Shown here: piece after piece, positions 44,855 through 55,705 of the stretch
How positions within the stretch are numbered: the first letter of the stretch is position 1
Layout: each line of letters opens with the position of its first letter
Assembly (NCBI GenBank): GCA_027922465.2
Contig: BQMF02000170.1
Location: forward strand, 372,001 to 436,000
DNA from: Turritopsis dohrnii
Lineage: Eukaryota > Cnidaria > Hydrozoa > Anthoathecata > Oceaniidae
DNA: 64,000 bases
Reading direction: 5' to 3'
Notes under the pieces: generated by a model
What the model saw: only the letters and a program-made list of their open reading frames with translations
The model's database searches: none
What the model was told of the DNA's origin: nothing
Program-made: the position numbers and the translations under genes

Positions 44855-45146
44855 TACTACTAAAATCGTTGGGTATTTTTATCAGAAAAGAAAAATGCAG
44901 AAACTTATGAATGTACCAACAAAAATACATCAAACAAGTATTTTAGGTCCCATCATAATATTAACTGTATCGAGAAATATTCAACTTTCGACGCCAAACG
45001 CATTTTACTAGTAAGTCACCTTCTTTACTGTCCGTAGTTTGAATCTTTGTCACTAAAATACCCGAATAAAGTTGATACGGCAAACTTCCTGATTATTTTT
45101 TGACATTGTAATTAACAGGACCAGAAAAACAAAGAAAAATTAGATA

Positions 45147-45697
45147 CTACTTGTCGTTCTCACAATCTTTGCAGCTGCACATGTCGGAGCACTTGATGGA
45201 ATGAGAATAGCATAAACACTGGTTTGATTCACAATTGGTTTTTTGACACTTGCAATAAATAAAATCGATAAGGTCATCCGGCAGAGGTTTAGGCACCATC
45301 CACTTGATATTAAGTTCGCCGTCGGACAGGGTCCAGCCATATCCATCCGGGCCTGGAACATTGGGAAACTGAAGCAACGCCCTTTTTATCACTGCTGTGG
45401 CATAAGAAACTCGTTTTAGATGGTATAGTAAAACATCTCTTGTCGGCGGTAATTGTTGCGGGTCCGGGGTTTTTTTCCTGCAGCAAAACTTCTTGTAACG
45501 AGCAGTATCAACATTGTCACACTTTTTGATACCGTAAAGCTGAGATACAAAGATTTCAAATGTTTGGAAGAGAGTTGCATCGAATTCGAATCTATCCCCA
45601 AGTTTTGCAAAAGCATTTTTAAAAGATACTTGTTCACAAAGTAGCAATAGCCCTTTCTTCTTTCCAATTCCATGGAAAGAGCTCGTATAATCGTTAC
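45147..45697 (-). CDS. C-terminal exon of a repeat-associated CXC-type (Cys-rich) protein, partial
   Basis: An acceptor TTATACAG opens an exon at 45697 reading NDYTSSFHGIGKKKGLLLLC, KNAFAKLGDRFEFD, LPPTRDVLLYHLKRVSYATA and GYGWTLSDGELNIKWM. It ends in a Cys-rich tail (CKCQKTNCESNQCLCYS; CSDMCSCKDCEN) and a stop at 45147. This resembles the C-terminus of a widespread invertebrate family of uncharacterised, probably mobile-element-borne proteins with a tesmin/TSO1-like CXC tail. The upstream part is missing: a 16.5 kb transposon (45757-62309) begins about 60 bp upstream, inside the preceding intron. The exon itself is open. Confidence 0.6.
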
Positions 45698-46179
45698 CTG
45701 TATAATCGTTAAAAATATGTTTATTTCAGAGCACCTCACGAACTTTATTATATTAAGGGATCGTCTCAAAATTATCGTTTCATATCGTTTCTAAAAACCG
45801 TTTCGAACTAACAGTAAAACCGTTTCCGAACCGTTGAAAAGTGTTTCATTTATTAATAAAAAAAATTAAAATTCGTTTCTGAGAGTAGCAAATTCGTTTC
45901 ATTAATTCCCAAAAGCGTTTCATTTGGCAGCTAGCGTTTCATAAAACGTTTCGTCAATTCAAAAAGCTTTGAAACGAATATCGTTTCTTTTCAATGGATA
46001 TGAAATAATTTTCAAACATCAAAAACATCAAAGAACAAAAAATGAATATAATGAATATGACGTCATGTCATTGCCAAAGTCTACTTGTGGAGGCCTGACT
46101 TTAATTTCAATTTTTTTTTTGACGAATCAACTTGAACATTTGAATATTGACGGTTACTTGTAATGTCAATATGGATTAA

Positions 46180-46686
46180 GGGGCTGTTTATATGAGAGGC
46201 GGGACGGGACGTTTGCCGGGACGGAACAAAAAACGGGATGATTTTATCCCGCCTTTACATGAGAAGTAGTTTTGCCGGGACGAGACAGCAATTTTACAAT
46301 TTAATATTGTAAAAGGTTTCTCCCAAGAACTTATAGAATGGCAATCGAACAATTTAGAAAAAAGAATTATCGCAGATGGTTTCTACTTGTGGTTGCTTTC
46401 GAACTAACTTCTGTATCTGTAATCTCCAACCGAATATAAGAACCAGTCAATTTTCAAACGTCCCGGGACAGTGTGTTTATATGATGAAAAACGTCCCGCT
46501 TAAGCGGGATCCCGGTTTGAGAAAGCGAGATCTCGCCTAACCGGGACGGGACGTTTTTTGTCCCGGGATAGTTTTTTTCATATAAACACGAGATAGATTT
46601 TTTATAAAAACTTCAATGGAGGCGGGATCCCGTTTTTCGTCCCGTCCCGGCAAACGTCCCGTCCCGCCTCTCATATAAACAGCCCC
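46180..46686. mobile_element. MITE (507 bp) with long GC-rich inverted ends, TAA-flanked
   Basis: Ends GGGGCTGTTTATATGAGAGG..GGGACGGGACGTTTGCCGGG and the exact inverse, flanked by TAA at 46177-46179 and 46687-46689. A second, inner palindrome (AAACGTCCCGGGACA.. with ..TGTCCCGGGA) lies in its right half. The core at 46345-46455 matches the core of the MITE at 20880-21350. Confidence 0.85.
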
Positions 46687-46689
46687 TAA

Positions 46690-47920
46690 GAATCCGTAGG
46701 AACAAAAGATCTTTCTTTTATTCTTTACGAATTACGGAAGGCAGAGTTCGAATTAACTTTTCGAAGTTAACTCGTGAAAATAATGATTGAAATATTTTGG
46801 TCGTGAACTCCAAACATGGGAACTGATTGTCAGCACTCTCTCAACGAACCAACTTCCATTATTCATACATGTTTTTTTATTTATAAGAAAAACTTCTAAC
46901 AGGGTGAAAATCGCTTAATTTGTAAGAATATATATCTAAAGAAAAAAAATATGGCAACTAAAAATGAGACAATTTGAAATCTTTCTTTAACAAGATACGT
47001 TGGCTCTGATTGTGTATTTTTAAATAGAGCTTTATCGAGAGACTTCTTTTGTTACACTTCCGGTCTCCGCTTTCTGATCACACGTGTTAAGAAAAAATGA
47101 TTCATTCATTCATGCATATAATAAAGGGAAACTTTTATATCCGTGGTTCATTGAATAAAACAAAAGTTCAAACATGAAGAAGTGAGGTTTGAGTTGGGGC
47201 GCAAAGATTTCGTCGCCCAATTAATAGTGCATTGCGCTATGGCTTTTGACCTGTATTATATATAAACATATAAACATAAAACGTATGTTGTCGTCATACG
47301 TTCGCAACATAATTCTTGTATATCATGTACATGTGACCAAGGAAATCTTATTCTGAATTAAGAATACATTAAGAATGTTTCACCCTTATTTTTTTGTAAA
47401 CTATAAGAATACTTCACTCTCGACATAATTTCACTGATCTTATAAAAAAAAGCGTATACTTCAGTCTCATGCGAGTAAAAACGGTTTTCTTTTTTTTCAA
47501 AGGCCTTATTTCCAAAACTAATTTCACTTTTCCTGAAAAGTGATTTCTTTCGTCCAAACTATAATACAGCATTTACACTAGAGCAAATTATGGATTGATG
47601 AGTCAAGTTACTAAAAATAGAATCTATTACTGAAAGCGTCTATATTAGAATTCCGTCATGAAAACAGATAAAAACAACAACAAAAGGTTTCCTTAGCAAT
47701 TTTAATTCATTTTCATTTTTTACTGTTTTTCCTGAAGCATTGAATGAAATGTTTCAACGTCAGAGGATCTTTCGAATATCATTTCCATTTTAAATTCTTC
47801 ATGCATTATACTTCTATACAAATGCGTACACATGCAAAAACCTTTGGGAATAATTCATTTTAGAAAATATCGTTTTGAAAAAACTAATGTAAACACCAAA
47901 AATAAAAAATGGAAACTATT
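46690..47920. other. left arm of the 45757-62309 transposon; no gene seen
   Basis: AT-rich sequence with stops in all frames. No RNA gene or repeat recognised. Confidence 0.4.
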
Positions 47921-47957
47921 ATATGTGACTGTCCAGGGGATTTTGATAACAAACCAT

Positions 47958-48215
47958 AAAACGTTTTTCAAAAAACGTTAAAAACGATAATTAAACAATG
48001 GAAGAAAACGTTAAAAAACGTTAAAAAACGTTTTTATGAAAAAGTAAAAACGTTTTTATGGAAACGATAAAACGTTACTAAATTCGAAAGCAAAAACGTT
48101 AAAAACGTTTTTTGTTAAAAACGTTTTTTCGTTATAAAACATTTTTTACGTAAAAAACGTTTTTTACGTAAAAAAACGTTAAAAAACGTTTTTTAGTTAA
48201 AAAAGATTACTTGTT
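47958..48215. repeat. left subterminal array of AAACGTTTT palindromic words
   Basis: More than fifteen close repeats of (A)AAACGTTTTT and AACGTTAAAAACG in about 250 bp, next to the left inverted end. The mirror array is at 55345-55540. Such arrays commonly serve as transposase-binding clusters. Confidence 0.7.
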
Positions 48216-49267
48216 TTGCCTCCGTGATACAGATAAACTTTATGAATAATAACTTTTATGCTACCTAGGAGGAAACCTGTTTAAATTTTATTGATACTAA
48301 CAATAATAATAGTAACAAGAATGCCTAAAGTGTGATACGAATTATGTTTCAAAGTATTTATGTTTTTTTTATTTTTCTGAGACATGCGACCTTCAATCGG
48401 AGCTACTCGGAAAAGAAACGGGTTTAATCGGCAGTTTATGAACCCAGCGATTACCGAAACGGTAAATCTTCTGTTAGTTTTCCGTTCCGCTTCGTTCCAC
48501 GAGAAGCGTGGTGTTCTGAGAAAGCGTGGTCAGTGGTAGTACTGAGAAGATCTTCATATCTGTAGATATCGTTTAAATTCTAGCATACTTTTCTTCTATG
48601 GAGTTTCAGTTCGGATTCTTTCTGAAATGTTATGGACCTTTTCATTTTATTTTTTGCTGGAATCATTTTTCTGGAAAATGTGTGGTGCTCAGTATTTTCT
48701 CAGTGTTTTCTCCAAAGTTCCACCCATCAAATTGAAACTTGCAAAGTGAATGAATGTATGTGTGACATTGATGTGAATGAATCTAGTGGTGTCAAAAGTA
48801 TAATGCTGGTAGTTTGTGGTTTTGAAAATGGGTGGCGTAACAATTGTGTGTAGATGGTCCTAGGGGGTAGGTGATACATTGCGTGGAATCTCACTCAACT
48901 AACATATCTCATTCATTATTGCCCCTTTGTTATCCATCTTTGTATTACAGGAGAAACAGGAAAAAGGAGAAAACAGAGATTTCAGAGCAAACTACTATCA
49001 AGCTACTATGTTTCTCAAACTGATTTCATATATATATCAAAGTGCTCAAACAATTACAACGTAAGTATATAAATACAAATCTTAAGCATATCCAAATTCT
49101 ACTAAATTCACTTGCTCCCAATGATAATGTTAAGACTTTTTTTATTAAACTAAAAAATTTTCCTTGTTGACAATACTGAAAGGAATATTTTGTAACTTTT
49201 CTGATAAATGGAATTCCAGGGAAAAAATTAATTCAAATTATTTTATGATTTTAAGAATATAATGATA

Positions 49268-49588
49268 CTAGACGCCAAGGCGTCGTCGCACGCCGCCAAC
49301 GATTGACATGCATTTCAGGTAAAACATTTCTTACCGGTTTTTATTTCGAAAATGATCTCTTTATTCAAATCCCGTGTACGCGTATAAAAGTTGTTGTATG
49401 TACTGATACAAAAAACTGACGTCAAATCAATGATACAGTAGAATCTGACGTCATTATAGAGAAAAAAACGTTCTCGCCTCTATGTGGCTTTACGCGGACA
49501 ATATAGGAAATCCTACGTAAAATTTAGTTAAATATATCACTCTCTAAAATAAAAGTGTGACACACAATCGCGGATTATTATAATAAGA
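49268..49588 (-). mobile_element. solo short Helitron (321 bp)
   Basis: Minus-strand 5' end TCTTATTATAATAATCCGCG at 49588 and 3' end palindrome GACGCC-TT-GGCGTC running into CTAG at 49268. Flanked by A (49267) and T (49589). Internal sequence (ACTCTCTAAAATAAAAGTGTG, TGACGTCA-like words) relates it to the 13-43 kb array, with the GC-rich end type of the long units. Confidence 0.8.
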
Positions 49589-49600
49589 TAGGAAAAGCTA

Positions 49601-49960
49601 CCTTGAGGGAATTAATTTTGGCAGGAACTTAATTTCGCAAGATTTTTTGGGTGAAAAATTAATATTCGTGAGAACTAATTTTCGCAAAGTAATCAAATTT
49701 ACATTCGTGAAAATTAATTTTCATGAGTATTGCAAGTTGTCAAAAATAATAATTGATAAATAAAAGAAAGTCCTGAGAGTCTTGAAAACAAGAATTGAAA
49801 AAAAAAGAAATTTTCACCTCAGAAAACTTAATTTCAAGAAAATTAAATTTTGAGAATGCCTTCATTTTTAATATTTTCATGGGAATTTAATTTTGTGATT
49901 ATTTCAAAAATTTGCAAAACTCATGAAATTTAATTTCTGTCAAAATTAATTCCCTTAAGG
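49601..49960. mobile_element. MITE (360 bp), TA-flanked
   Basis: Ends CCTTGAGGGAATTAATTTTG and, inverted, CCTTAAGGGAATTAATTTTG, with TA on both sides (49599-49600, 49961-49962), as in Tc1/mariner- or pogo-type MITEs. The interior is rich in TTAATTTTCG-type words in both orientations. Confidence 0.75.
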
Positions 49961-50068
49961 TAATCAGATACAACCACCTTTTTTGTTTCTTTACTACTTC
50001 TAAAATTGTTTGACTTTTTACTTTTCAGTATAGAAAAATTCATTGAATTGAATTAGAGGTGATTGCAT

Positions 50069-51652
50069 CTAGCTCTTCATTAACTGAAATCTATGACTCC
50101 GCAATTTCAGGTTCAACTTGGCATAGCATTGATCCCAACTTTCACCACTGCTGCCGAAACGTGACATGACCTGCTGCCTCACCCAATTAATCTTTGTTGG
50201 GTCCAACTTCCGTAGCCCTTTTTTACCAGACAAGTTGGAGTACTTCAGCTCTTCTTTAGTAAAAATTGACTTGATCAGATTAAACGCACAGTCACACAAG
50301 CTGTTTGAACTGAACAGAATCTGTGCCACAGTAAATGAATGTCCAGGTGTCATGTGTGTCATGGTGGCAGATTCTGGTTGAGCCATTGGTTGGTGCAGCA
50401 AGTTCATGTATGGCCCAGCTGGGGTAGGTGGTATATTGTCTCCTATCTCATTTAACATATCTCCCTCACTAGTACCTTCATTTTCTCCTTGTGTTACAGG
50501 AGAAAACAAAGATGTTTGTGATGATTCCTGCTGAGCAGATGATATGTGTTGAGATATCAGCTGTGACATATCTTCACTGGGGACAATTTGGGAGTCGTCA
50601 CATGAAGTTGGTGCTTGAGCAAGTTGGTTCTTGATTTGCTCCACGCATGCTACTATACCCGCAATGGCTTTTTCCAGTTTATCCAACCGCTTGCCACATT
50701 CACAGTAAGGAGGAGTGTTTGTTTGTGTTTCTCTGTGCACTTTCACGATGGTTTTTTTTTCTATTGATTTTTTATGTTTTTTCAGGTACTCGTCATACGA
50801 TTTCAGACTGTTCATCTAGAAAAGAAATGTAGTGATTATGCGCATTTAGTTATATCATTTGTTTATAATGTTTACATTAGGGGACCATACTGAAACTCCA
50901 CCTTCCTTTACAAATTGTGCATTTTATGTGATTGAAGTTGTTTTACTTACTTCGTGTGTGACTGAATCACTTGCCACCTCTGAAGGGATTTCTGCCATAG
51001 TTGAATGCTATGGAATTAACAAAATTTGATGTTTGAATTTGAAAGTGTTAATTGCCTCTACAGTTAGGAAGGACAGAGTGCATTTTTTTTCCAATTAAAT
51101 GAAAAGTTTCATATAACAAAGTCGTATATTAAATGTTTGTTGTGATCACTGTGGAGGAGTACAATTTAAATTAATTTATAACACTAGTTCCTTCACAATT
51201 GGTGAAGTGTTGCTGTCACTTACTATCAATGCAAAGTCCCCAGTGTTGTTCGATACCTCACTCTCTTCAATGCTGCTTTCCTAGTTTTAAAATTATTGTT
51301 GTTAAACATGGTATTTCGTTAAACTTTGTTTTAAAATTTAGTGAAGTAATTACCAGGCATTCCACTCGTGCTCTTTTAGATTCGTTTTCGTCCCTTCGCT
51401 TCTGCCATTCTATCTCCCAATCGTCAAGGGATGATTTGCTATCTGTGAAAGGTTCACGTATTAAAAACTATCATAAGGAAGTGTGAACTCATTACCTTCG
51501 ATAGCTAAAATGGTGGCCGCGTAAAATTTTCCACAAAACTTTGCCTCACATTTTTCTCCCACAGAGAGTTTGTCGCACTTTAGTCTGTTGCATGGGTAAA
51601 CAGATGTCGTATCATCGACGTCGAAAAGAACTAACGCATACTTCTGAGCCAT
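50069..51652 (-). CDS. BEN-domain protein of the 47921-55558 transposon (368 residues)
   Basis: Five exons: 51652-51496, 51442-51354, 51280-51224, 51007-50951 and 50815-50069, all GT..AG and in one frame. The N-terminal 52 residues are the Tudor/SH3-like module (QKYALVLFDVDD, EKCEAKFCGKFYAATIL). Then come a charged WEIEWQKRRDENESKRARVE segment and acidic linkers. The last exon holds CECGKRLDKLEKAIAGIVAC (Cys pair and coiled coil), a Gln/Ser/Pro-rich linker and the BEN-like domain (SLCDCAFNLIKSIFTKEELK, LDPTKINWVRQQVMSRFG). BEN domains bind DNA or chromatin proteins. Divergent from the DUF7869-like gene across about 220 bp, so probably its DNA-binding partner. Confidence 0.8.
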
Positions 51653-51875
51653 AATGACAAATTTGCAATTATAATGTTACTAACGAAAAAAAAACTTTCG
51701 TACGTGACTTTCACTTCGATATTATTTCGAGTTGTTCGCGGCGTTCGATGTATTCCTGATTGGCTGTTGATGTAAATTATTCGAGCATAAGTAATTCTGA
51801 TTGGTTGTATGCGTAATTTATGCAACCATAGCAACAACTTGCCAAAATTGTTTACACCAAGAGACTGCAAGCAAG

Positions 51876-54282
51876 ATGGCGGAAAATTTAGATTGCAATG
51901 AAGCCTTGATAGTAACTAAATATTTGGAAAGGGGATGCGGATGCAAGTTAGGGCCGGCAGGAAATTGTTCAAAGCAATTTTCTGATCAAGAAAGCATGAA
52001 CTGTCGCGACTCAATACAGGAGTTAACCAATGATCAGCAGGACATGTTTGTTTTAAGTTTCCTGCAAATTAATAAGGCACCCGAAGACACAGAAATGAGA
52101 CAACTCAAGTACCACATGCATGGCAAAAGAGTTTGTCGAAATATGTTTCTCTTCTTGATAAAAATGTCGTTACACAGGTAAATGTTATATGCAATAGAAA
52201 TACTTTTAAAAGCAGCTGTATACTTAGCTTATTTCATAGAAACCAAAGAACAAGGCTAAGCCTTCCTTGTCTTAATAGTTCACCAATTTAATCCTCAAAA
52301 AACCTATGCTAATTTCCATAACATCAGTTCCAAATCCAGCTTACTTCAGATATTTTAAAGACTTTTTTTTTTTTTTACCGAAGTGAGGCTAAGGTTTCTT
52401 TTGTGTACTGGTTTCTTGTAAAATAAACTAAGTATGACCAAGCTTGGGCCTGCAATATAGACCTTTCACGAGTTCATTTTTTATTATACTCCGCCTCGTT
52501 TTCGCAATGGTTAATATGGTAACGGAATGCCACGGGACTCATTTCAGTAATGTGCAATAAGTGCAATAGTGTTAATGATTGAGCACAAGAGATTCGGTTG
52601 TCATAGTATAGCATATTGAAAACGAGGCTGGGTGAAAAAATAAACTCAGGATAGGTCTATTGTATCTGAGTGTACCTGACAGTGCTTTATAACGATTCAA
52701 TTGCGTGAGATGTTTCTCAATAGGTATTCTTATTTGTGCAAACATTTTCACGAAAATGGATTAGAAAACCGACAACATGGTAATAAAAGGCGTTTACCAT
52801 CTAACACCTACAAACATGATGTAAGAGTGGATGTCAAGGACTTTATTGAAAATTTTGCCGAAGAAAATGGGGTACGCTTGCCTGGACGGATACCTGGTTA
52901 TCGCAACCAAGACATTTCCCTTATTTCATCTGCCGAAACAAAAAATGGCATTTGGTCGTATTATAAAGAAAGCTGCATAGCATCAAAGCAGCCATTCGTC
53001 AGCCACAGCCTTTTCTGTCAGTTGTGGTTGGAATTGATTCCATGGGTCGTTGTGGCTAAACCTCTTGCAGATTTGTGTTGGAAGTGTCAAAACAACAACA
53101 ACCGCCTGTTTAAATCCATCAACCAGAGCGAGGACACGAAATCTGCAATTCTGCAAGAGCAGCTGCTACACCTGAAAATGGCAAAAGCTGATATTGACAA
53201 CTATAAACAGCAAATCATTACAGCAGAAAACAACATTAAAAATGCAGATAATTTTGAGGTGTCACAACAACACGCACCATGTTCATTTCCATATTCTATT
53301 CATTACAGCTGGGATTACGCACAGCAGCTGCATTATCCGCAGAATCCTATGCAGCCTGGGCCGATATATTTTAAGACGGGACGAAAGTGTGCGATATTTG
53401 GCATTTGTAACGACAGCATCAATATGCAAACCAATTACCTGATTGATGAGATCGTACAAACAGGGAAAGGTGCAAATGCCACAATATCCTATGTGCACAA
53501 CTATTTTCAACAGCATGGATTTGGAGAAACAGTGGCACACATACATGCTGATAATTGTGTTGGTAGGTATTTTGAGTCAAAGCTAAAAAGAAAACAAGAC
53601 ATGATTTATTGTCATTATTTAAAATCAATTCTTTTTAACAGGACAAAACAAGAATAATTTCTTTATATGGTACCTTCTATGGCGTACAATGGTGGGTCTT
53701 CATGAAAAAATAGAATATTCCTTTATGACAGTTGGGCACACAAAGTTCAGTTGTGATCGGTATGTCACCTAAAATTAGATTTTAAATAGAAACTATGAGT
53801 CAATACACCAATTGTAATTAAATTTTTCTTTCAGCTGCTTTGGAGTTTTTAAAAAAAAAACCAAAATTACCACATTATGGACATTGTACGACATCGCCAA
53901 TGCATGTGATGAAAGTGGCTCGTGCAATAAATCTGAACTTGGCACACACACTGGTGAAGTCCTTGTACTCACATATGACTGGGCCGAAAAACTCAGTGAC
54001 TATTTCTTAAAAATTGAAAATATTGTGCAATACCAATATTTTGCAATGGATAGCAGGAATCCAGGAATTGTTAAATGTCGACCCTCCCTGGACTCAGAGT
54101 GGAAAGAGTTCCTGTTGTTGAAAAAAGGTAAAGCAGTGACAGAAGACCTCCCACAACAAATCACACCAAAAGGATTTTCTGCAGATCGGGTGAAATACCT
54201 TTATAAAGAAATCAGGCAATTCTGTTTGTCAGGTACAGAAGATGTAGTGGCTCCAGCACCTACGACCTTAATGGAAGCATAA
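51876..54282 (+). CDS. DUF7869-like protein, probable transposase (568 residues)
   Basis: Exons 51876-52177, 52724-53562, 53642-53759 and 53835-54282 join into one 1707-nt frame from MAENLDCNEAL to a TAA stop. Visible blocks: Cys-rich RGCGCKLGPAGNCSKQF; a helical KHFHENGL..RLPSNTYKHD region; LPGRIPGYRNQD; PLADLCWKCQNN (CxxC); SWDYAQQLHYPQNPMQPGPI; YFKTGRKCAIFGIC; LIDEIVQTGKGANATISYVH; HADNCVGQNKNN; VGHTKFSCDRCFGVFKKKT; YDWAEKLSDYF. This matches a large uncharacterised invertebrate family (DUF7869 type, from memory). The spaced Asp residues in a WDYAQ..HADN..GHTKF context suggest an RNase H-like fold. Transposase function is inferred from that and from its place inside inverted ends. Confidence 0.75.
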
Positions 54283-55262
54283 TCATAACATCTCTCTCCC
54301 GCCTCAGAAAATGGGGTCGATAGTGAAGTGGAGAGAGCCCTTTGTTATTACCTTTGAGATCTAGGTCAACTTTTGAGTCAAACGGAATTTGCTATTATTA
54401 TCCAATTTTACCTAAAAAAAAGTATGATTTTCATTGTTTGGCTGCCTCCTCCCAGAAATCACACTTAACTAGAGAAAATACCTTTCCAAAGATAAGAGTC
54501 TACTCAATGTATCGTAACTATTGAAAAAAAACCAATTGATTTTCATTGGTTGACAGTTTGTTTCCAATGTTGGTTACACGAAAGCTCTACATAAAGCCAT
54601 AATGTATTTATAACTGCTTTTTACAGTGTTGCTCTGGATATATATAAATTTCCAGAAAAAAGATATTGCATACTGAAATAAAATGAAATCACCCTACACT
54701 TATTGTTGTTCGTTTGTTGATTTCAAACACTTTTTTCTAGTGGAAACATACGGTGGAAATGACAATTTACTTAGTAATATCTTCCAAAATTTGAAGTTAA
54801 TGAGATCTACGAAATCACATCACTTTACAAAAATGTTTACAGAGTGGGATACTTAAGTAAGGAAATCCATGTTTTGACACTAAATTGAGCCTACGAAGTT
54901 CTTGAATTAAAAGATTTACAAAGATAAAAGAACTCACCAGATCTTGAATCGTCACCCACGCCATGAATTCTTCGAAGAGAAACGCTACCATGCCGAACGA
55001 AAGTCGTGCGTTTGTTACACCGCGCAAAGCACAGGGACACACAAGTTATATAATGATGGGGGTAAAAGAAGACTGAATAATCCATTAGAATTAATGAAAG
55101 ATATCTTTTTAAAACAAATAAAATGAAAGTTCTAAGATAAATACATTGTTTTCAAAAAAACTGTCTTTTTTCCTGAACATTTTTACGCCGGCTTAAAATG
55201 AAGTATGTAGCAAAAAAGCTAGTTTTTACCCCCGGTCACGTTGTAACAGAATGCATGGCTCC

Positions 55263-55292
55263 AACCTCGATCCCAGCCCTGGGATCGAGGTT
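55263..55292. repeat. perfect 14-bp palindrome between GCATGGCTC direct repeats
   Basis: AACCTCGATCCCAG, CC, then CTGGGATCGAGGTT. TGCATGGCTC stands on both sides (about 55252 and 55294), as if a small hairpin had been inserted with a 10-bp duplication. Confidence 0.6.
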
Positions 55293-55344
55293 GTGCATGG
55301 CTCTCCACGTAGTTTGCTGGCGCAGTAGGTCTAAACATTCCGTT

Positions 55345-55540
55345 TCCAAAATTGTTTTTTAAAAACGTTTTTTTACGTTTTTGAAAAAACGTTTTTTAGA
55401 AAACGTTTTAACGTTTTTACGTTTTTGAAAAAACGTTTTTGAAAACCATAAAACGTTTTTTCGTTTTAAAAAAAACGTTTTTCCAAAAATAAAAAACGTT
55501 TTTAACGTTTTCTAACGTTTTATCGTTTGTTATCAAAATC
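55345..55540. repeat. right subterminal array of AAACGTTTT words
   Basis: Mirror of 47958-48215, next to the right inverted end of the two-gene transposon. Confidence 0.7.
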
Positions 55541-55705
55541 CCCTGGACGGTCACATATTTACCTGCTTCCCTGTTCTACCTGTGTCCTTGTAGGGAGGGT
55601 CATATAATGAAAGCATGGTTTATGTAATAAAAGATTTTCTTTTCTGAATAAACATAAACACAACTTACAAACTTTATAAACGCAATAAACAATAAAATAA
55701 CACTG

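Larger units (their letters stand above)
47921..55558 (+). mobile_element. two-gene DNA transposon: DUF7869-like gene plus BEN-domain gene
   Basis: The left end ATATGTGACTGTCCAGGGGA..TTTTGATAACAAAC and the right end, inverted, ATATGTGACCGTCCAGGGGA..TTTTGATAACAAAC match over about 40 bp. Each is followed inwards by an array of AAACGTTTTTTAACG-type words (47958-48210 and 55345-55540). No clean target duplication is visible. Inside are a divergent gene pair, BEN (51652-50069, minus) and a DUF7869-like protein (51876-54282, plus), both open after splicing. A solo Helitron (49268-49588) and a MITE (49601-49960) are inserted. It sits in the left arm of the 45757-62309 transposon. Confidence 0.8.
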
